From positions 434,001 through 498,000 of the forward strand of contig CAVXHG010000006.1 of NCBI GenBank assembly GCA_963761525.1: a DNA stretch of 64,000 bases. The letters are read 5' to 3'. Numbering within the stretch: the first letter of the stretch is position 1; the number at the start of each line of letters is the position of its first letter. This DNA comes from BOG-931 sp963761525 (lineage in GTDB: Bacteria > Pseudomonadota > Alphaproteobacteria > Rhizobiales > Xanthobacteraceae). Positions 1 through 8,545 of this stretch are shown piece by piece. The position numbers were made by a program, and so were the translations under genes. The notes under the pieces were generated by a model. It was not told the DNA's origin. It saw nothing but the letters and a program-made list of their open reading frames with translations, and made no database searches.

Positions 1-1
1 C

Positions 2-907
2 ATCACCGAACGCAAAGTCTGGCACTACACCCCCGACGGCGATTTCTTCCGCAAAATGCGCAATGCCGCGAGCTGCTGGATGACGCTGACGCAGGGCCAA
101 CCCGGCTTTTTCAAGCCGCGCGAAACGAGCCCCTGGTTCAGCCTGCCCGGCTCCGCGGGCGCGACAAGTTACTATGACAGCGGGCCACTCATCGAAACGC
201 TCGACGAGCTGGTCGATTTTTCATTGATCAACGAAAAGACGGTGCGGTTCTCGGTCGGCGCGGTCAATGTGCTCACCGGCAACTTCCTCTATTTCGACAA
301 CAAACACGAAACGATCGGTCCGGAGCATGTCGCCGCCAGCGGCGCGTTGCCGCCGGCGCTGCCGATGGTAAGAATCGGCACCGACCACTTCTGGGACGGC
401 GGCATCGTTTCCAATACGCCGCTGCAGCACCTGCTCGACGAAGACAGCGACCTCGACACCATGATCTTCCAGGTCGATCTGTTCAGCGCGCGCGGCGTGC
501 TGCCGCGCGACCTCAATGAGGTTATGGCGCGGCACAAGGACATCATGTATTCGTCGCGCACCCGCTACAACACCGACGTTTATCGGCGTATCCACAACTG
601 GAAAACACGGCTGCGCCAGGCGCTGGCGAAGGTGCCCGAGGATCAGCTTACCGGCGAGGAACGTGAGTTGCGGAAGCATCTTGCCGATCTGCCGGATATC
701 GCGGTCATTCATCTGATCTATCAGCAAAAGGTCTATGAAGCGCACGACAAGGATTATGAGTTTTCCGGCACCTCGATGAATGAACACTGGATGAGCGGCT
801 ACGAAGACACCAAACGCACGCTCAAACACAAAGAGTGGTTGACCATGCCGGCCGAAGGCTCCGGTCTCGTCGTGCACGACGTTCATCGCGAGGACGAGTT
901 CCGCTGA
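2..907 (+). CDS. Patatin-like phospholipase, DUF3734 type (5' end outside window)
   Basis: The reading frame is open from the first bases, so the N-terminal part with the oxyanion glycines and the GxSxG nucleophile lies upstream of the window. The visible 301 residues contain the second half of the catalytic dyad as FWDGG at 389-403, followed by IVSNTPLQHLL, the usual Asp-Gly-Gly turn of patatins. The C-terminal half is the long alpha-helical extension (DUF3734-like) seen in the roughly 370-400 residue alphaproteobacterial members. The likely role is a cytoplasmic or membrane-associated lipid acyl hydrolase; substrate unknown. It ends 36 bp before ppk2, so the two may be co-transcribed. A second, divergent patatin lies at 59610-60896. 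Confidence 0.85.
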   Translation: MTERKVWHYTPDGDFFRKMRNAASCWMTLTQGQPGFFKPRETSPWFSLPGSAGATSYYDSGPLIETLDELVDFSLINEKTVRFSVGAVNVLTGNFLYFDNKHETIGPEHVAASGALPPALPMVRIGTDHFWDGGIVSNTPLQHLLDEDSDLDTMIFQVDLFSARGVLPRDLNEVMARHKDIMYSSRTRYNTDVYRRIHNWKTRLRQALAKVPEDQLTGEERELRKHLADLPDIAVIHLIYQQKVYEAHDKDYEFSGTSMNEHWMSGYEDTKRTLKHKEWLTMPAEGSGLVVHDVHREDEFR

Positions 908-943
908 GACATGCCGCAACGGCGCTAACCGGATCAAAACAAC

Positions 944-1918
944 ATGCGCAAGAGCACTGCCACCAAAACAAAAACAAGCCGCCCCGCAGCAAAGCGCCCG
1001 GCGCTTGCTGCAACTGCTGAAAATATGCAGCAGCGCATCGAGCGCGAACTCGCCGACGACGTCGACGAAGAATTCGAGATGGAGCTCGACGACGACCGGC
1101 TCGGCCGGTTGTTGAGTGAAGCGGATCTTAACGAGCCCGGTCCCGGCATGGACCGCAAGGTCTATTTCCGCGAGTTGCTGCGCCTGCAAGGCGAGCTGAT
1201 CAAATTGCAGGACTGGGTTGTCGCCAACAAGAAGAAAGTCGCGATCCTGTTTGAAGGCCGCGACTCCGCCGGCAAGGGCGGCGTGATCAAGCGCATCACC
1301 CAACGCCTCAATCCGCGCATCTGCCGGGTTGCCGCGTTGCCGGCGCCGAACGAGCGCGAGCGCACGCAATGGTACTTCCAGCGTTATGTTTCGCACCTGC
1401 CGGCCGGCGGAGAAATCGTGCTGTTCGACCGCAGCTGGTACAACCGCGCCGGCGTCGAGCGGGTGATGGGTTTCTGCACCGAGGACGACTGCCAGGAATT
1501 CTTCCGCTCGGTGCCGGAGTTCGAGCAGATGCTGATCCGCTCCGGGATCATCCTGCTGAAATACTGGTTCTCGATCACCGATGACGAGCAGCAGTTCCGC
1601 TTCACCATGCGGATCAAGGACCCACTCAAGCAGTGGAAGCTATCGCCGATGGATGTGGAATCCCGCAAGCGCTGGGAGAACTACACCAAGGCGAAAGAAG
1701 ACATGCTCGAGCACACCCACAGCAAGCATGCGCCGTGGTGGATCGTCGAAGCGATCGACAAGAAGCGTGCCCGGCTGAACTGCATCAGTCATCTGCTGAC
1801 GCAAATTCCCTATCAGGCCGTGCCGCACTCAGCCGTCGTGCTGCCGGAGCGGGTGCGCAGTCCCGACTATCACCGCGGCCCGATTCCCAAAGAGATGTAC
1901 GTGCCGGAAAAATTCTGA
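944..1918 (+). CDS. ppk2: Polyphosphate kinase 2 (PPK2)
   Basis: The protein has 324 aa. PPK2 enzymes transfer phosphate between polyphosphate and nucleoside mono- or diphosphates. Residues 1-65 are a basic then acidic low-complexity leader. The kinase core begins near residue 70, with the Walker A motif GRDSAGKGG at about 105-113 and the Walker B/lid segment FDRSWYNRAG at about 161-170. Length and motif order fit a one-domain class I PPK2, so NDP phosphorylation (for example GDP to GTP) is the expected activity, inferred from family. The start at 944 lacks a strong Shine-Dalgarno. An internal Met at residue 28 is an alternative that would drop only the leader. The gene sits 23 bp before the acetoacetate decarboxylase-like gene and is probably in one transcript with it. 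Confidence 0.93.
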   Translation: MRKSTATKTKTSRPAAKRPALAATAENMQQRIERELADDVDEEFEMELDDDRLGRLLSEADLNEPGPGMDRKVYFRELLRLQGELIKLQDWVVANKKKVAILFEGRDSAGKGGVIKRITQRLNPRICRVAALPAPNERERTQWYFQRYVSHLPAGGEIVLFDRSWYNRAGVERVMGFCTEDDCQEFFRSVPEFEQMLIRSGIILLKYWFSITDDEQQFRFTMRIKDPLKQWKLSPMDVESRKRWENYTKAKEDMLEHTHSKHAPWWIVEAIDKKRARLNCISHLLTQIPYQAVPHSAVVLPERVRSPDYHRGPIPKEMYVPEKF

Positions 1919-1941
1919 CTCGTAGCAAAAGGATTTACGGA

Positions 1942-2730
1942 ATGCGCCCCGAAGATGTGCTGAAGCTGCCTTCGATGCCCGCAGCCGGACCGAGCTTTCC
2001 GGCCGGACCATATCGTTTCATCAATCGCGAATTTATGGTCATCAGCTACGAGACCGATCCGGAAGTCATCCGCGAGCAGCTTCCGGAGCCGCTCGAGGCG
2101 ATCGATCAGCCGCTGGTGCACTACGAATGGATCAGCATGCCGGACTCATCGGGCTTCGGCAGCTACACCGAATCCGGCCTGGTGGTCCCGTGCCGCTTCA
2201 ACGGCCAGGACGTGAATTTCGTCGTGCAGATGTACCTTGACGACGATCCACCGATCGCCGCCGGCCGCGAGATCTGGGGCTTTCCGAAAAAATACGCCCA
2301 TCCAAAGCTCAGCATCGTCAAGGATACCCTCACCGGCACGCTGGAATATGCCGGCCAGCAGGTCGCCATGGGTACCATGGGCTACAAGCACGAAAGCATG
2401 GCCAAAGACGGCGGTGCCACGCGGGCCACACTCGCCAAGACCCAGGTCAACCTCAAGCTCATTCCCGGCGTCGACGGCCGGCCGGAGATCTGCCAACTCG
2501 TCGCCTATAACCTGACCGATATCACCGTGAAGGGTTCATGGGCCGGCCCGGGCCGGCTGCACCTGATCCCGCACGTCAACGCGCCGGTCGCGGACTTCCC
2601 GGTGCGCAAGGTGGTCGCCGCGCACCACTTCATCGCCGACGTGACGCTGCCTTATGGCCGTGTGCTGTACGATTACGTCAAGGAATACCCCCACACCGCG
2701 GCGCAGACGGTGCTGGCCGCAGCGGAGTAA
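1942..2730 (+). CDS. adc: Acetoacetate decarboxylase family protein
   Basis: The protein has 262 aa. Acetoacetate decarboxylase converts acetoacetate to acetone and CO2 through a lysine Schiff base. The segment EIWGFPKKYAHPKL at about residues 109-122 contains the adjacent lysine pair that holds the catalytic and pKa-tuning lysines of this family. A preceding Arg/Glu pair (GREI) also fits the active site. I chose ATG 1942 because an AGGA sequence lies 9-12 bases upstream and the protein then begins MRPEDVLKLPSMP, the family's usual start. The frame is open further upstream but overlaps ppk2. Neighbouring genes give no clear pathway, and PHB/acetoacetate turnover is a guess. Confidence 0.9.
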   Translation: MRPEDVLKLPSMPAAGPSFPAGPYRFINREFMVISYETDPEVIREQLPEPLEAIDQPLVHYEWISMPDSSGFGSYTESGLVVPCRFNGQDVNFVVQMYLDDDPPIAAGREIWGFPKKYAHPKLSIVKDTLTGTLEYAGQQVAMGTMGYKHESMAKDGGATRATLAKTQVNLKLIPGVDGRPEICQLVAYNLTDITVKGSWAGPGRLHLIPHVNAPVADFPVRKVVAAHHFIADVTLPYGRVLYDYVKEYPHTAAQTVLAAAE

Positions 2731-2736
2731 GACCGT

Positions 2737-2758
2737 CCCGGCCTGTCTTTGAGCCGGG
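2737..2758 (+). terminator. Weak hairpin after adc
   Basis: CCCGGC at 2737-2742 can pair with GCCGGG at 2753-2758 around a 10-nt loop, starting 6 bp after the adc stop. No T-run follows, so it is at best a weak or Rho-assisted terminator separating adc from leuS. Confidence 0.3.
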
Positions 2759-2881
2759 CGAGCATGGATTGCGCGTCTCCGCGTCCTTGAGCGGTGGAAA
2801 AAACGCGAAACATTGACCGGCTGTACCCTTTCGTGTCACGTCGCCCGGCCCTAAATACCCGCCGGAAACGACCGCCGATCA

Positions 2882-5515
2882 ATGACAACCGACCGCTATA
2901 ACGCCGCCGAAGCCGAGCCCCGCTGGCAGAAAGTCTGGGACGAGCGCGGCATCTTCGCCACGCCCAATAAGGACCTCGGCAAGAAGTACTACGTGCTGGA
3001 GATGTTCCCCTATCCGTCGGGGCGTATCCACATGGGGCACGTGCGCAACTACACCATGGGCGACGTGGTGGCGCGGGTGAAACGGGCGCTCGGCTTTTCG
3101 GTGCTGCATCCCATGGGCTGGGACGCCTTCGGCCTGCCGGCCGAGAATGCCGCCGCCGAGCGCAAGGTCCATCCGAAGAAATGGACCTACGACAACATCG
3201 CGGCCATGAAGAAGCAGCTCAAATCCATGGGGCTGTCGCTCGACTGGAGCCGCGAGATCGCGACCTGCGATCCGGCCTACTACAAGCACCAGCAGAAAAT
3301 GTTTCTCGACTTCCTGCGCGTCGGCCTGGTCGAGCGCGAGAAGCGCAATCTCAACTGGGATCCGGTGGATCAGACCGTGCTCGCCAACGAGCAAGTGATC
3401 GACGGCCGCGGCTGGCGCTCCGGCGCTGTGGTCGAGCAGCGCGAGATGAACCAGTGGGTCTTTAAGATCACCAAATATTCCCAGGAACTGCTCGATGCGC
3501 TCGGCACCCTCGACCGCTGGCCGGACAAAGTGCGGCTGATGCAGAAGAACTGGATCGGTCGCTCGGAAGGCTTGCTGGTCCGCTTCGCGCTCGATCAAAA
3601 AACCACGCCGAACGGCGAGAGCGAACTGGAAATTTTCACCACGCGACCGGACACGTTGTTCGGCGCGAAATTCATGGCGCTGGCGCCGGATCACCCGCTG
3701 GCTGCGGCGGCAGCAAAGAACAATCCGCAGCTCGCGGAATTCATCGCCGAGTGCAAACGCCGCGGCACCGCGCAGGCCGAGATCGATACCGCGGAGAAGA
3801 TGGGCTTCGACACCGGCATCCGAGCGGTGCATCCTTTCGATCCGTCGTGGCAGCTTCCGGTCTATGTCGCGAACTTTATCCTGATGGAGTACGGCACCGG
3901 CGCGATCTTCGGCTGCCCGGCGCACGACCAGCGCGACCTCGACTTCGTCAACAAATACGGGCTCGGCAACACACCCGTCGTATGCCCACCGGGACAGGAC
4001 CCGAAATCGTTCGTCATCACCGACACCGCCTATGACGGTGACGGCCGCATGATCAATTCGCGCTTCCTCGACGGCATGACCATTGCCGAAGCAAAGGAAG
4101 ACGTTGCGAAGCGACTGGAAAAGGAAAGTCGCCGCAACAGCCCTGTGGCGCAGCGACAGGTGAATTTCCGGCTGCGCGACTGGGGTATTTCGCGGCAGCG
4201 TTATTGGGGCTGTCCGATCCCGGTGATCCACTGCGAGAAATGCGGCGTCGTTCCGGTCCCAGAAAAAGATCTCCCCGTGACGCTGCCGGAGGACGTGACA
4301 TTCGACCGGCCCGGCAATCCGCTCGATCATCATCCGACCTGGAAGAACGTCTCCTGTCCGCAATGCGACGGCCCGGCGCGGCGCGAGACCGACACGATGG
4401 ACACCTTCGTCGACTCGTCGTGGTACTTCGAGCGCTTCACCGATCCGTGGATCACGACAGCGCCGACCGAATTGCCGATGGTCAATGCCTGGATGCCTGT
4501 CGACCAGTACATCGGCGGCATCGAGCATGCGATCCTGCACCTGCTCTACAGCCGGTTTTTTACCCGCGCCATGAAGGCGACCGGGCATGTCGGCCTCGAC
4601 GAGCCGTTTGCCGGACTGTTCACCCAAGGGATGGTGGTGCACGAGACCTACCGCCGCGAGAATGGCGAGTGGGCCGCGCCGGCGGAAATCAAGATCGAAA
4701 GCGACGGCGATGCGCGCCGCGCGACCTTGATCTCGACCGGCGAGCCGATCGTGATCGGCGCCATCGAGAAAATGTCGAAGTCGAAACACAACACGATCGA
4801 TCCGGACGAGATCATCGCGAGCTACGGCGCCGACGTGGCGCGCTGGTTTATGTTGTCGGACTCGCCGCCCGAGCGCGACGTGGAATGGACCGAGCGCGGC
4901 GTGCAGGGCGCCTGGCGCTTCACCAACCGGCTTTGGCGGCTGATCGGCGAGGCCGCCACGATTGCCAAATCAGCGCCGTCGAGCCGGCCGGCGCAGTTTT
5001 CGGAAAGCGCCTTGAAGTTGCGCAAGGCGACGCATCGCGCGCTCGCCAATATCACCGACGCGGTCGACAAGCTGCACTTCAATGTCTGCGTCGCCTATAT
5101 TTACGAATTCGCCAATGCGCTGAGCGAAGCGATCGGCGGCGTCGAGAACACGGATGCACTGACGCCCGATTTCCGCTGGGCGGCGCAAGAAGCTGCCGAC
5201 GTCATGGTTCAGCTCTTCAACCCGATGATGCCACACCTCGCCGAGGAGTGCTGGGCTGCGCTCGGCCATAAAGACCTGGTGGCGCAAGCGCCTTGGCCGC
5301 AGGTCGAGCGCGATTTGCTGATCGAGACCACCATCACGCTGCCGGTGCAGATTAATGGCAAGAAACGCGCGGATGTGACCGTGGCGCGCGACGCGAAAAA
5401 TGCCGATGTCGAAGCCGCGGTCATGGCGCTCGACGCCGTGATCACCGCGCTCGCGGGAAAAGCGCCGAAGAAAGTGATTGTCGTGCCAGGCCGCATCGTC
5501 AACATCGTAGTGTAA
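2882..5515 (+). CDS. leuS: Leucyl-tRNA synthetase
   Basis: The protein has 877 aa, a normal bacterial length. It charges tRNA-Leu with leucine in the cytoplasm. The class I signature is present as HMGH at residues 50-53 and KMSKS at about 630-634. Between them are the CP1 editing domain (with FTTRPDTLFGA near 258) and a zinc-ribbon-like CxxC pair near residues 450-500. The C-terminus ends in the typical VPGRIVNIVV. The stop TAA at 5513-5515 shares its last A with the holA start, so the two are translationally coupled. Confidence 0.97.
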   Translation: MTTDRYNAAEAEPRWQKVWDERGIFATPNKDLGKKYYVLEMFPYPSGRIHMGHVRNYTMGDVVARVKRALGFSVLHPMGWDAFGLPAENAAAERKVHPKKWTYDNIAAMKKQLKSMGLSLDWSREIATCDPAYYKHQQKMFLDFLRVGLVEREKRNLNWDPVDQTVLANEQVIDGRGWRSGAVVEQREMNQWVFKITKYSQELLDALGTLDRWPDKVRLMQKNWIGRSEGLLVRFALDQKTTPNGESELEIFTTRPDTLFGAKFMALAPDHPLAAAAAKNNPQLAEFIAECKRRGTAQAEIDTAEKMGFDTGIRAVHPFDPSWQLPVYVANFILMEYGTGAIFGCPAHDQRDLDFVNKYGLGNTPVVCPPGQDPKSFVITDTAYDGDGRMINSRFLDGMTIAEAKEDVAKRLEKESRRNSPVAQRQVNFRLRDWGISRQRYWGCPIPVIHCEKCGVVPVPEKDLPVTLPEDVTFDRPGNPLDHHPTWKNVSCPQCDGPARRETDTMDTFVDSSWYFERFTDPWITTAPTELPMVNAWMPVDQYIGGIEHAILHLLYSRFFTRAMKATGHVGLDEPFAGLFTQGMVVHETYRRENGEWAAPAEIKIESDGDARRATLISTGEPIVIGAIEKMSKSKHNTIDPDEIIASYGADVARWFMLSDSPPERDVEWTERGVQGAWRFTNRLWRLIGEAATIAKSAPSSRPAQFSESALKLRKATHRALANITDAVDKLHFNVCVAYIYEFANALSEAIGGVENTDALTPDFRWAAQEAADVMVQLFNPMMPHLAEECWAALGHKDLVAQAPWPQVERDLLIETTITLPVQINGKKRADVTVARDAKNADVEAAVMALDAVITALAGKAPKKVIVVPGRIVNIVV

Positions 5516-6537
5516 TGACCGCGCTCAAGCCCGCTGAAGCCGATGCCTTCGTCGCCCGGCCCGATCCGAAGCGTCCGGTCGTGCTGGTATTTGGTCCAGA
5601 CTCCGGCCTCGTCAGCGAACGCGCCAATGCGCTGATCAAATCCGCAGTCGATGACGTCAACGATCCATTCGCACTGGCGCGTCTCGACGGTGAGGATTTG
5701 TCGGCCGAGCCGTCGCGGCTGGTCGAAGAGGCGCAAACCATTCCGCTGTTCGGCGGCAAGCGCGCGGTCTGGGTCAAGGCCGGCAGCCGTAATATCGCCG
5801 CTGCCGTCGAGCCGCTGCTGGCGCTATCTGTACTCGAATGCCGGGTTGTGATCGAGGCCGGCGATCTGCGCCGCAACGCGCCGCTGCGCGCAATGATCGA
5901 GAAAGCCAAGAACGCGGCAGCACTGCCCTGCTACGCCGACAATGAAAGGGACCGCGAACGCTTGATCGACAGCGAAATGCGCGAAGCGGGATTAAAGCTC
6001 GCGCCTGATGCCCGCGCCATGCTGGTGCCACTCCTTGGCGGCGACCGGCAAGCCTCGCGCAGCGAAATCATGAAGCTTGCGCTTTATGCCCGCGGCCAGG
6101 ATCAGGTCAGCGTGGAAGATATCGCCGCGGTGGTGTCGGACGCCTCGGCGCTCGGCATCGACGACATTATCGACGCAGCCTTCGCCGGCCGGCCGGCCGA
6201 GCTTGAAACGCAGCTTGCCAAGGCGCGAACCGCCGGCACCTCGGTGGGATCGATGCTGTTCGCGGCGCAGCGCCAGGTCGCACAACTGCACAAATGGAAG
6301 ACCGCGATCGAGAACGGTGCGCCGTCCTCGTTCGATTCGCTGATGCCGCCGCCGAATTTCCGGCGCCGCGGCCATATTGAGGCAGCGCTCCGGCAATGGA
6401 GCGCGGCGCGATTGCTATCGGCAATGACGGAACTTGCCGATGCGGTGCTGCAATCACGGCGCAACGCCGATCTTGCCGAAACCATTGCCGAGCGCGCGCT
6501 GCTCGCCATCGCCGCCAACGGGCGTCGCGCCGCGTAA
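5515..6537 (+). CDS. holA: DNA polymerase III delta subunit
   Basis: The protein has 340 aa, the expected length. HolA opens the beta sliding clamp during clamp loading. The N-terminus MTALKPAEADAFVARPDP followed by VLVFGPDSGLVSERA matches alphaproteobacterial HolA proteins. The gene starts on the last base of the leuS stop codon. In many Hyphomicrobiales the LPS-assembly lipoprotein gene lptE lies between leuS and holA; here there is no room for it (see findings). Confidence 0.93.
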   Translation: MTALKPAEADAFVARPDPKRPVVLVFGPDSGLVSERANALIKSAVDDVNDPFALARLDGEDLSAEPSRLVEEAQTIPLFGGKRAVWVKAGSRNIAAAVEPLLALSVLECRVVIEAGDLRRNAPLRAMIEKAKNAAALPCYADNERDRERLIDSEMREAGLKLAPDARAMLVPLLGGDRQASRSEIMKLALYARGQDQVSVEDIAAVVSDASALGIDDIIDAAFAGRPAELETQLAKARTAGTSVGSMLFAAQRQVAQLHKWKTAIENGAPSSFDSLMPPPNFRRRGHIEAALRQWSAARLLSAMTELADAVLQSRRNADLAETIAERALLAIAANGRRAA

Positions 6538-6552
6538 CCGCGCAATCGGCGA

Positions 6553-6656
6553 CTAGAGCGAAGTCGCTTTAGATTGAATTGATCGTCGCTCTAGCATTTT
6601 TAATTGAGCATGATCTTTTCGGAAAACCGGTTACCACTTTTCCGGATCATGCTCTA
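6553..6656. repeat. Dispersed double-hairpin repeat, copy 1
   Basis: The element begins CTAGAGCGAAGTCG and ends GGATCATGCTCTA. It contains two inverted repeats: CTAGAGCGA...TCGCTCTAG (6553-6594) and GAGCATGATC...GATCATGCTC (6606-6655). A near-identical copy in the opposite orientation lies at 54129-54230. This is the kind of small dispersed palindrome common in Bradyrhizobium relatives. Here it separates holA from the convergent downstream gene and could act as a bidirectional terminator. Confidence 0.9.
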
Positions 6657-6669
6657 TGTAACCCGCTCG

Positions 6670-7155
6670 CTACGGCGAGACGTTGCCGCGGATCGCTGAC
6701 AGGTTCGCAAGCATGGTGCGGCCGACCATCGACAGCTTCGGTGCGGCGGCCTCGAACACGTGATGGAGAACCAGATGATAGTTCTCCCGCGCTATCTGCA
6801 CCTGCGCCATTGCCGCGCGCATCGCATCGATGTCGAAGGGCTCGGCACGAAGAGCGTTGCGTGCCCCCTCCTGCGACAAGCGAAGGTCCGCCTGCGCGGC
6901 GGCGACCCGTATTTCTTCCGCATGAACCTGGGCACGCATGATCTGCGCGTCGCTCGCCGGCAGCGCGGCCGCCACACGATCGAGACGATCCCCGGCGCTG
7001 CGATTGACCAAGTCGGTGACCGGCAGCGGAACGTCACCGGTATAACGGTAAGCGACAGCGCTGGCCGCGCCAACGAAGCAGATATTGAGCGCCAGTGAAA
7101 CTGGCAGCAGCCAGCGTGCATAGGTGCTGCGCTGGACCTTTGGCAGTATAGACAT
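6670..7155 (-). CDS. Periplasmic heavy-metal sensor/resistance-like protein
   Basis: The protein has 161 aa. A single N-terminal membrane segment (WLLPVSLALNICFVGAASAV, about residues 15-34) is followed by an all-helical, Arg/Ala-rich domain of about 120 residues. This layout fits the ZraP/CnrX/CpxP-like periplasmic metal-sensor superfamily (heavy-metal resistance domain). The match is by architecture and general sequence character; no metal ligands can be assigned. I chose ATG 7155 because GGGGGTG lies just upstream in the gene's sense. A GTG at 7176 would add seven residues. The gene stands alone between the repeat and the ABC transporter. Confidence 0.65.
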   Translation of the reverse strand: MSILPKVQRSTYARWLLPVSLALNICFVGAASAVAYRYTGDVPLPVTDLVNRSAGDRLDRVAAALPASDAQIMRAQVHAEEIRVAAAQADLRLSQEGARNALRAEPFDIDAMRAAMAQVQIARENYHLVLHHVFEAAAPKLSMVGRTMLANLSAIRGNVSP

Positions 7156-7242
7156 CGTCACCCCCGTATAAGTCACAAGTCCGATTCAATCGTCAGGCTC
7201 GTGACAGCGAATTTTACACTCGCACCGTTCGGCAGTTCAAGC

Positions 7243-8536
7243 CTAGGACGGATTCTCGAGGCTAAAAGCACCGGAATCGTCATCGTAAGCAAAGACTTCG
7301 GCAAAACGGCCCCAGGCGGTCACCGCGCGCAAGGTATGCTCGGCATCGTCGGTGCTCATGTGATCTTCCAATTCGTCCAAAAAACGGCTTTTTGGCGCAA
7401 AGTGATTGGTGCGCTCCTGCAAAACGCGGCGGATGTGTGTTGCCAGCGGAATATAGGCGAGTAACTGACGCTGAAATAATTTCTTGCGGTCGTCCATCGC
7501 GAGTTCGGAGAACTGCTTGCCGGTATCGGTCAGCTTTATGTCGCCATCCCCAACTTCGGCAAAATGAAACATCTGCATAGCTTCGGCCACGGGAAATAAT
7601 TCGTCGCCTTCCAGGTGCAGTTCGTCGGCCAGCACCGGCAAGTCGGCCTTGCCGTTGTACGGTGCGGCGGCGAGCGTTTCGATCAAGCCGGAAAAGAGGT
7701 TTGCCGAAACGCGCGGTAATACCGTGTTGATGGTGATCTGGCGTTCCGAGCCGGTTTGCGTCGCGCTTGGCCCGCGCCGCGTCATTGCCACATAGATTTT
7801 TTCGACGAGATCGCGGAATTGCGGATCGAGCCGATTGCGGGGCTGCTTCAGATCGACCGCAATCTCATTGACGATGCGTCCAGGATTGCTTGAAAACAGC
7901 AGGATACGGTCGCACATCAGTACAGCTTCTTCGATATTGTGCGTCACCATGATGACGCCCTTGATCGGCAGCTTGCCATCGCCCCAAAGCTCGAGGAAAT
8001 CGGTACGCAGCGTTTCCGCCGTGAGCACGTCAAGCGCAGAGAACGGCTCATCCATCAGCAGGATGTTCGGATGCACCACCAGCGCACGGGCGAAACCGAC
8101 GCGCTGACGCATGCCCCCGGACAGCTCGCGCGGATAAGCTGAACTCGTAACCATCGAGGCCGATCAGATCGATTGCCGCGAGCGCGCGTTTGCGGATTTC
8201 AGCGCCGGGCAGACCGAGCGCCTCGAGACCGAGCTGCACGTTCTCCAGCACCGTCAGCCAGGGAAAAAGTGCGAAGCCCTGAAACACCATGGCGATGCCG
8301 GGGGCCGGTGCATTCACCGGATGCCCAAGATAAGTAACAGTGCCGTCCGACGGCAGCGCCAGGCCCGCGATCAGCCGCAGCAGGGTCGATTTGCCGGAGC
8401 CGGTACGGCCAAGAAGCCCGACGATCTGCCCTTCGGAAACCTTAAGCTCGACGCCGTCGAGCACGAGGAGTTCGCCGCCATCGGCCTTCGGAAAAGTCTG
8501 ACGCAGGCCGTGAATGTCGAGCAGAGCTTCGCTCAT
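7243..8536 (-). pseudogene. NitT/TauT-type ABC transporter ATPase with C-terminal AAA-associated domain, frameshifted
   Basis: The start is ATG 8536 with GAGGTG upstream. Walker A is GRTGSGKST near residue 45. The Q-loop FQGFALFPW and the signature LSGGMRQRVGFARAL with Walker B ILLMDEPFSALD are all present, but in two frames. The frame changes at about 8140-8146, where the reading GLDGYE should run into SAYPRELSGG; one extra base (an A in GAAC at 8141-8144) breaks it. The total length is 3n+1. Restored, the product is about 430 aa: an ABC ATPase followed by an AAA-associated winged-helix-like domain. It lies 9 bp downstream of the permease gene. It could be a sequencing error or a genuine inactivation. 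Confidence 0.88.
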
Positions 8537-8545
8537 GGTCACACC

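Noticed and set aside
221..1396. 391-codon open frame on the minus strand over the first patatin and ppk2
   Set aside because: It is a shadow of two well-supported plus-strand genes and has no family resemblance; its start and codon pattern follow the antisense of high-GC coding sequence.
2879..4789. 636-codon minus-strand open frame inside leuS
   Set aside because: It is entirely antisense to leuS and Arg/His/Asp-rich, as expected from the reverse complement of GC-rich codons.
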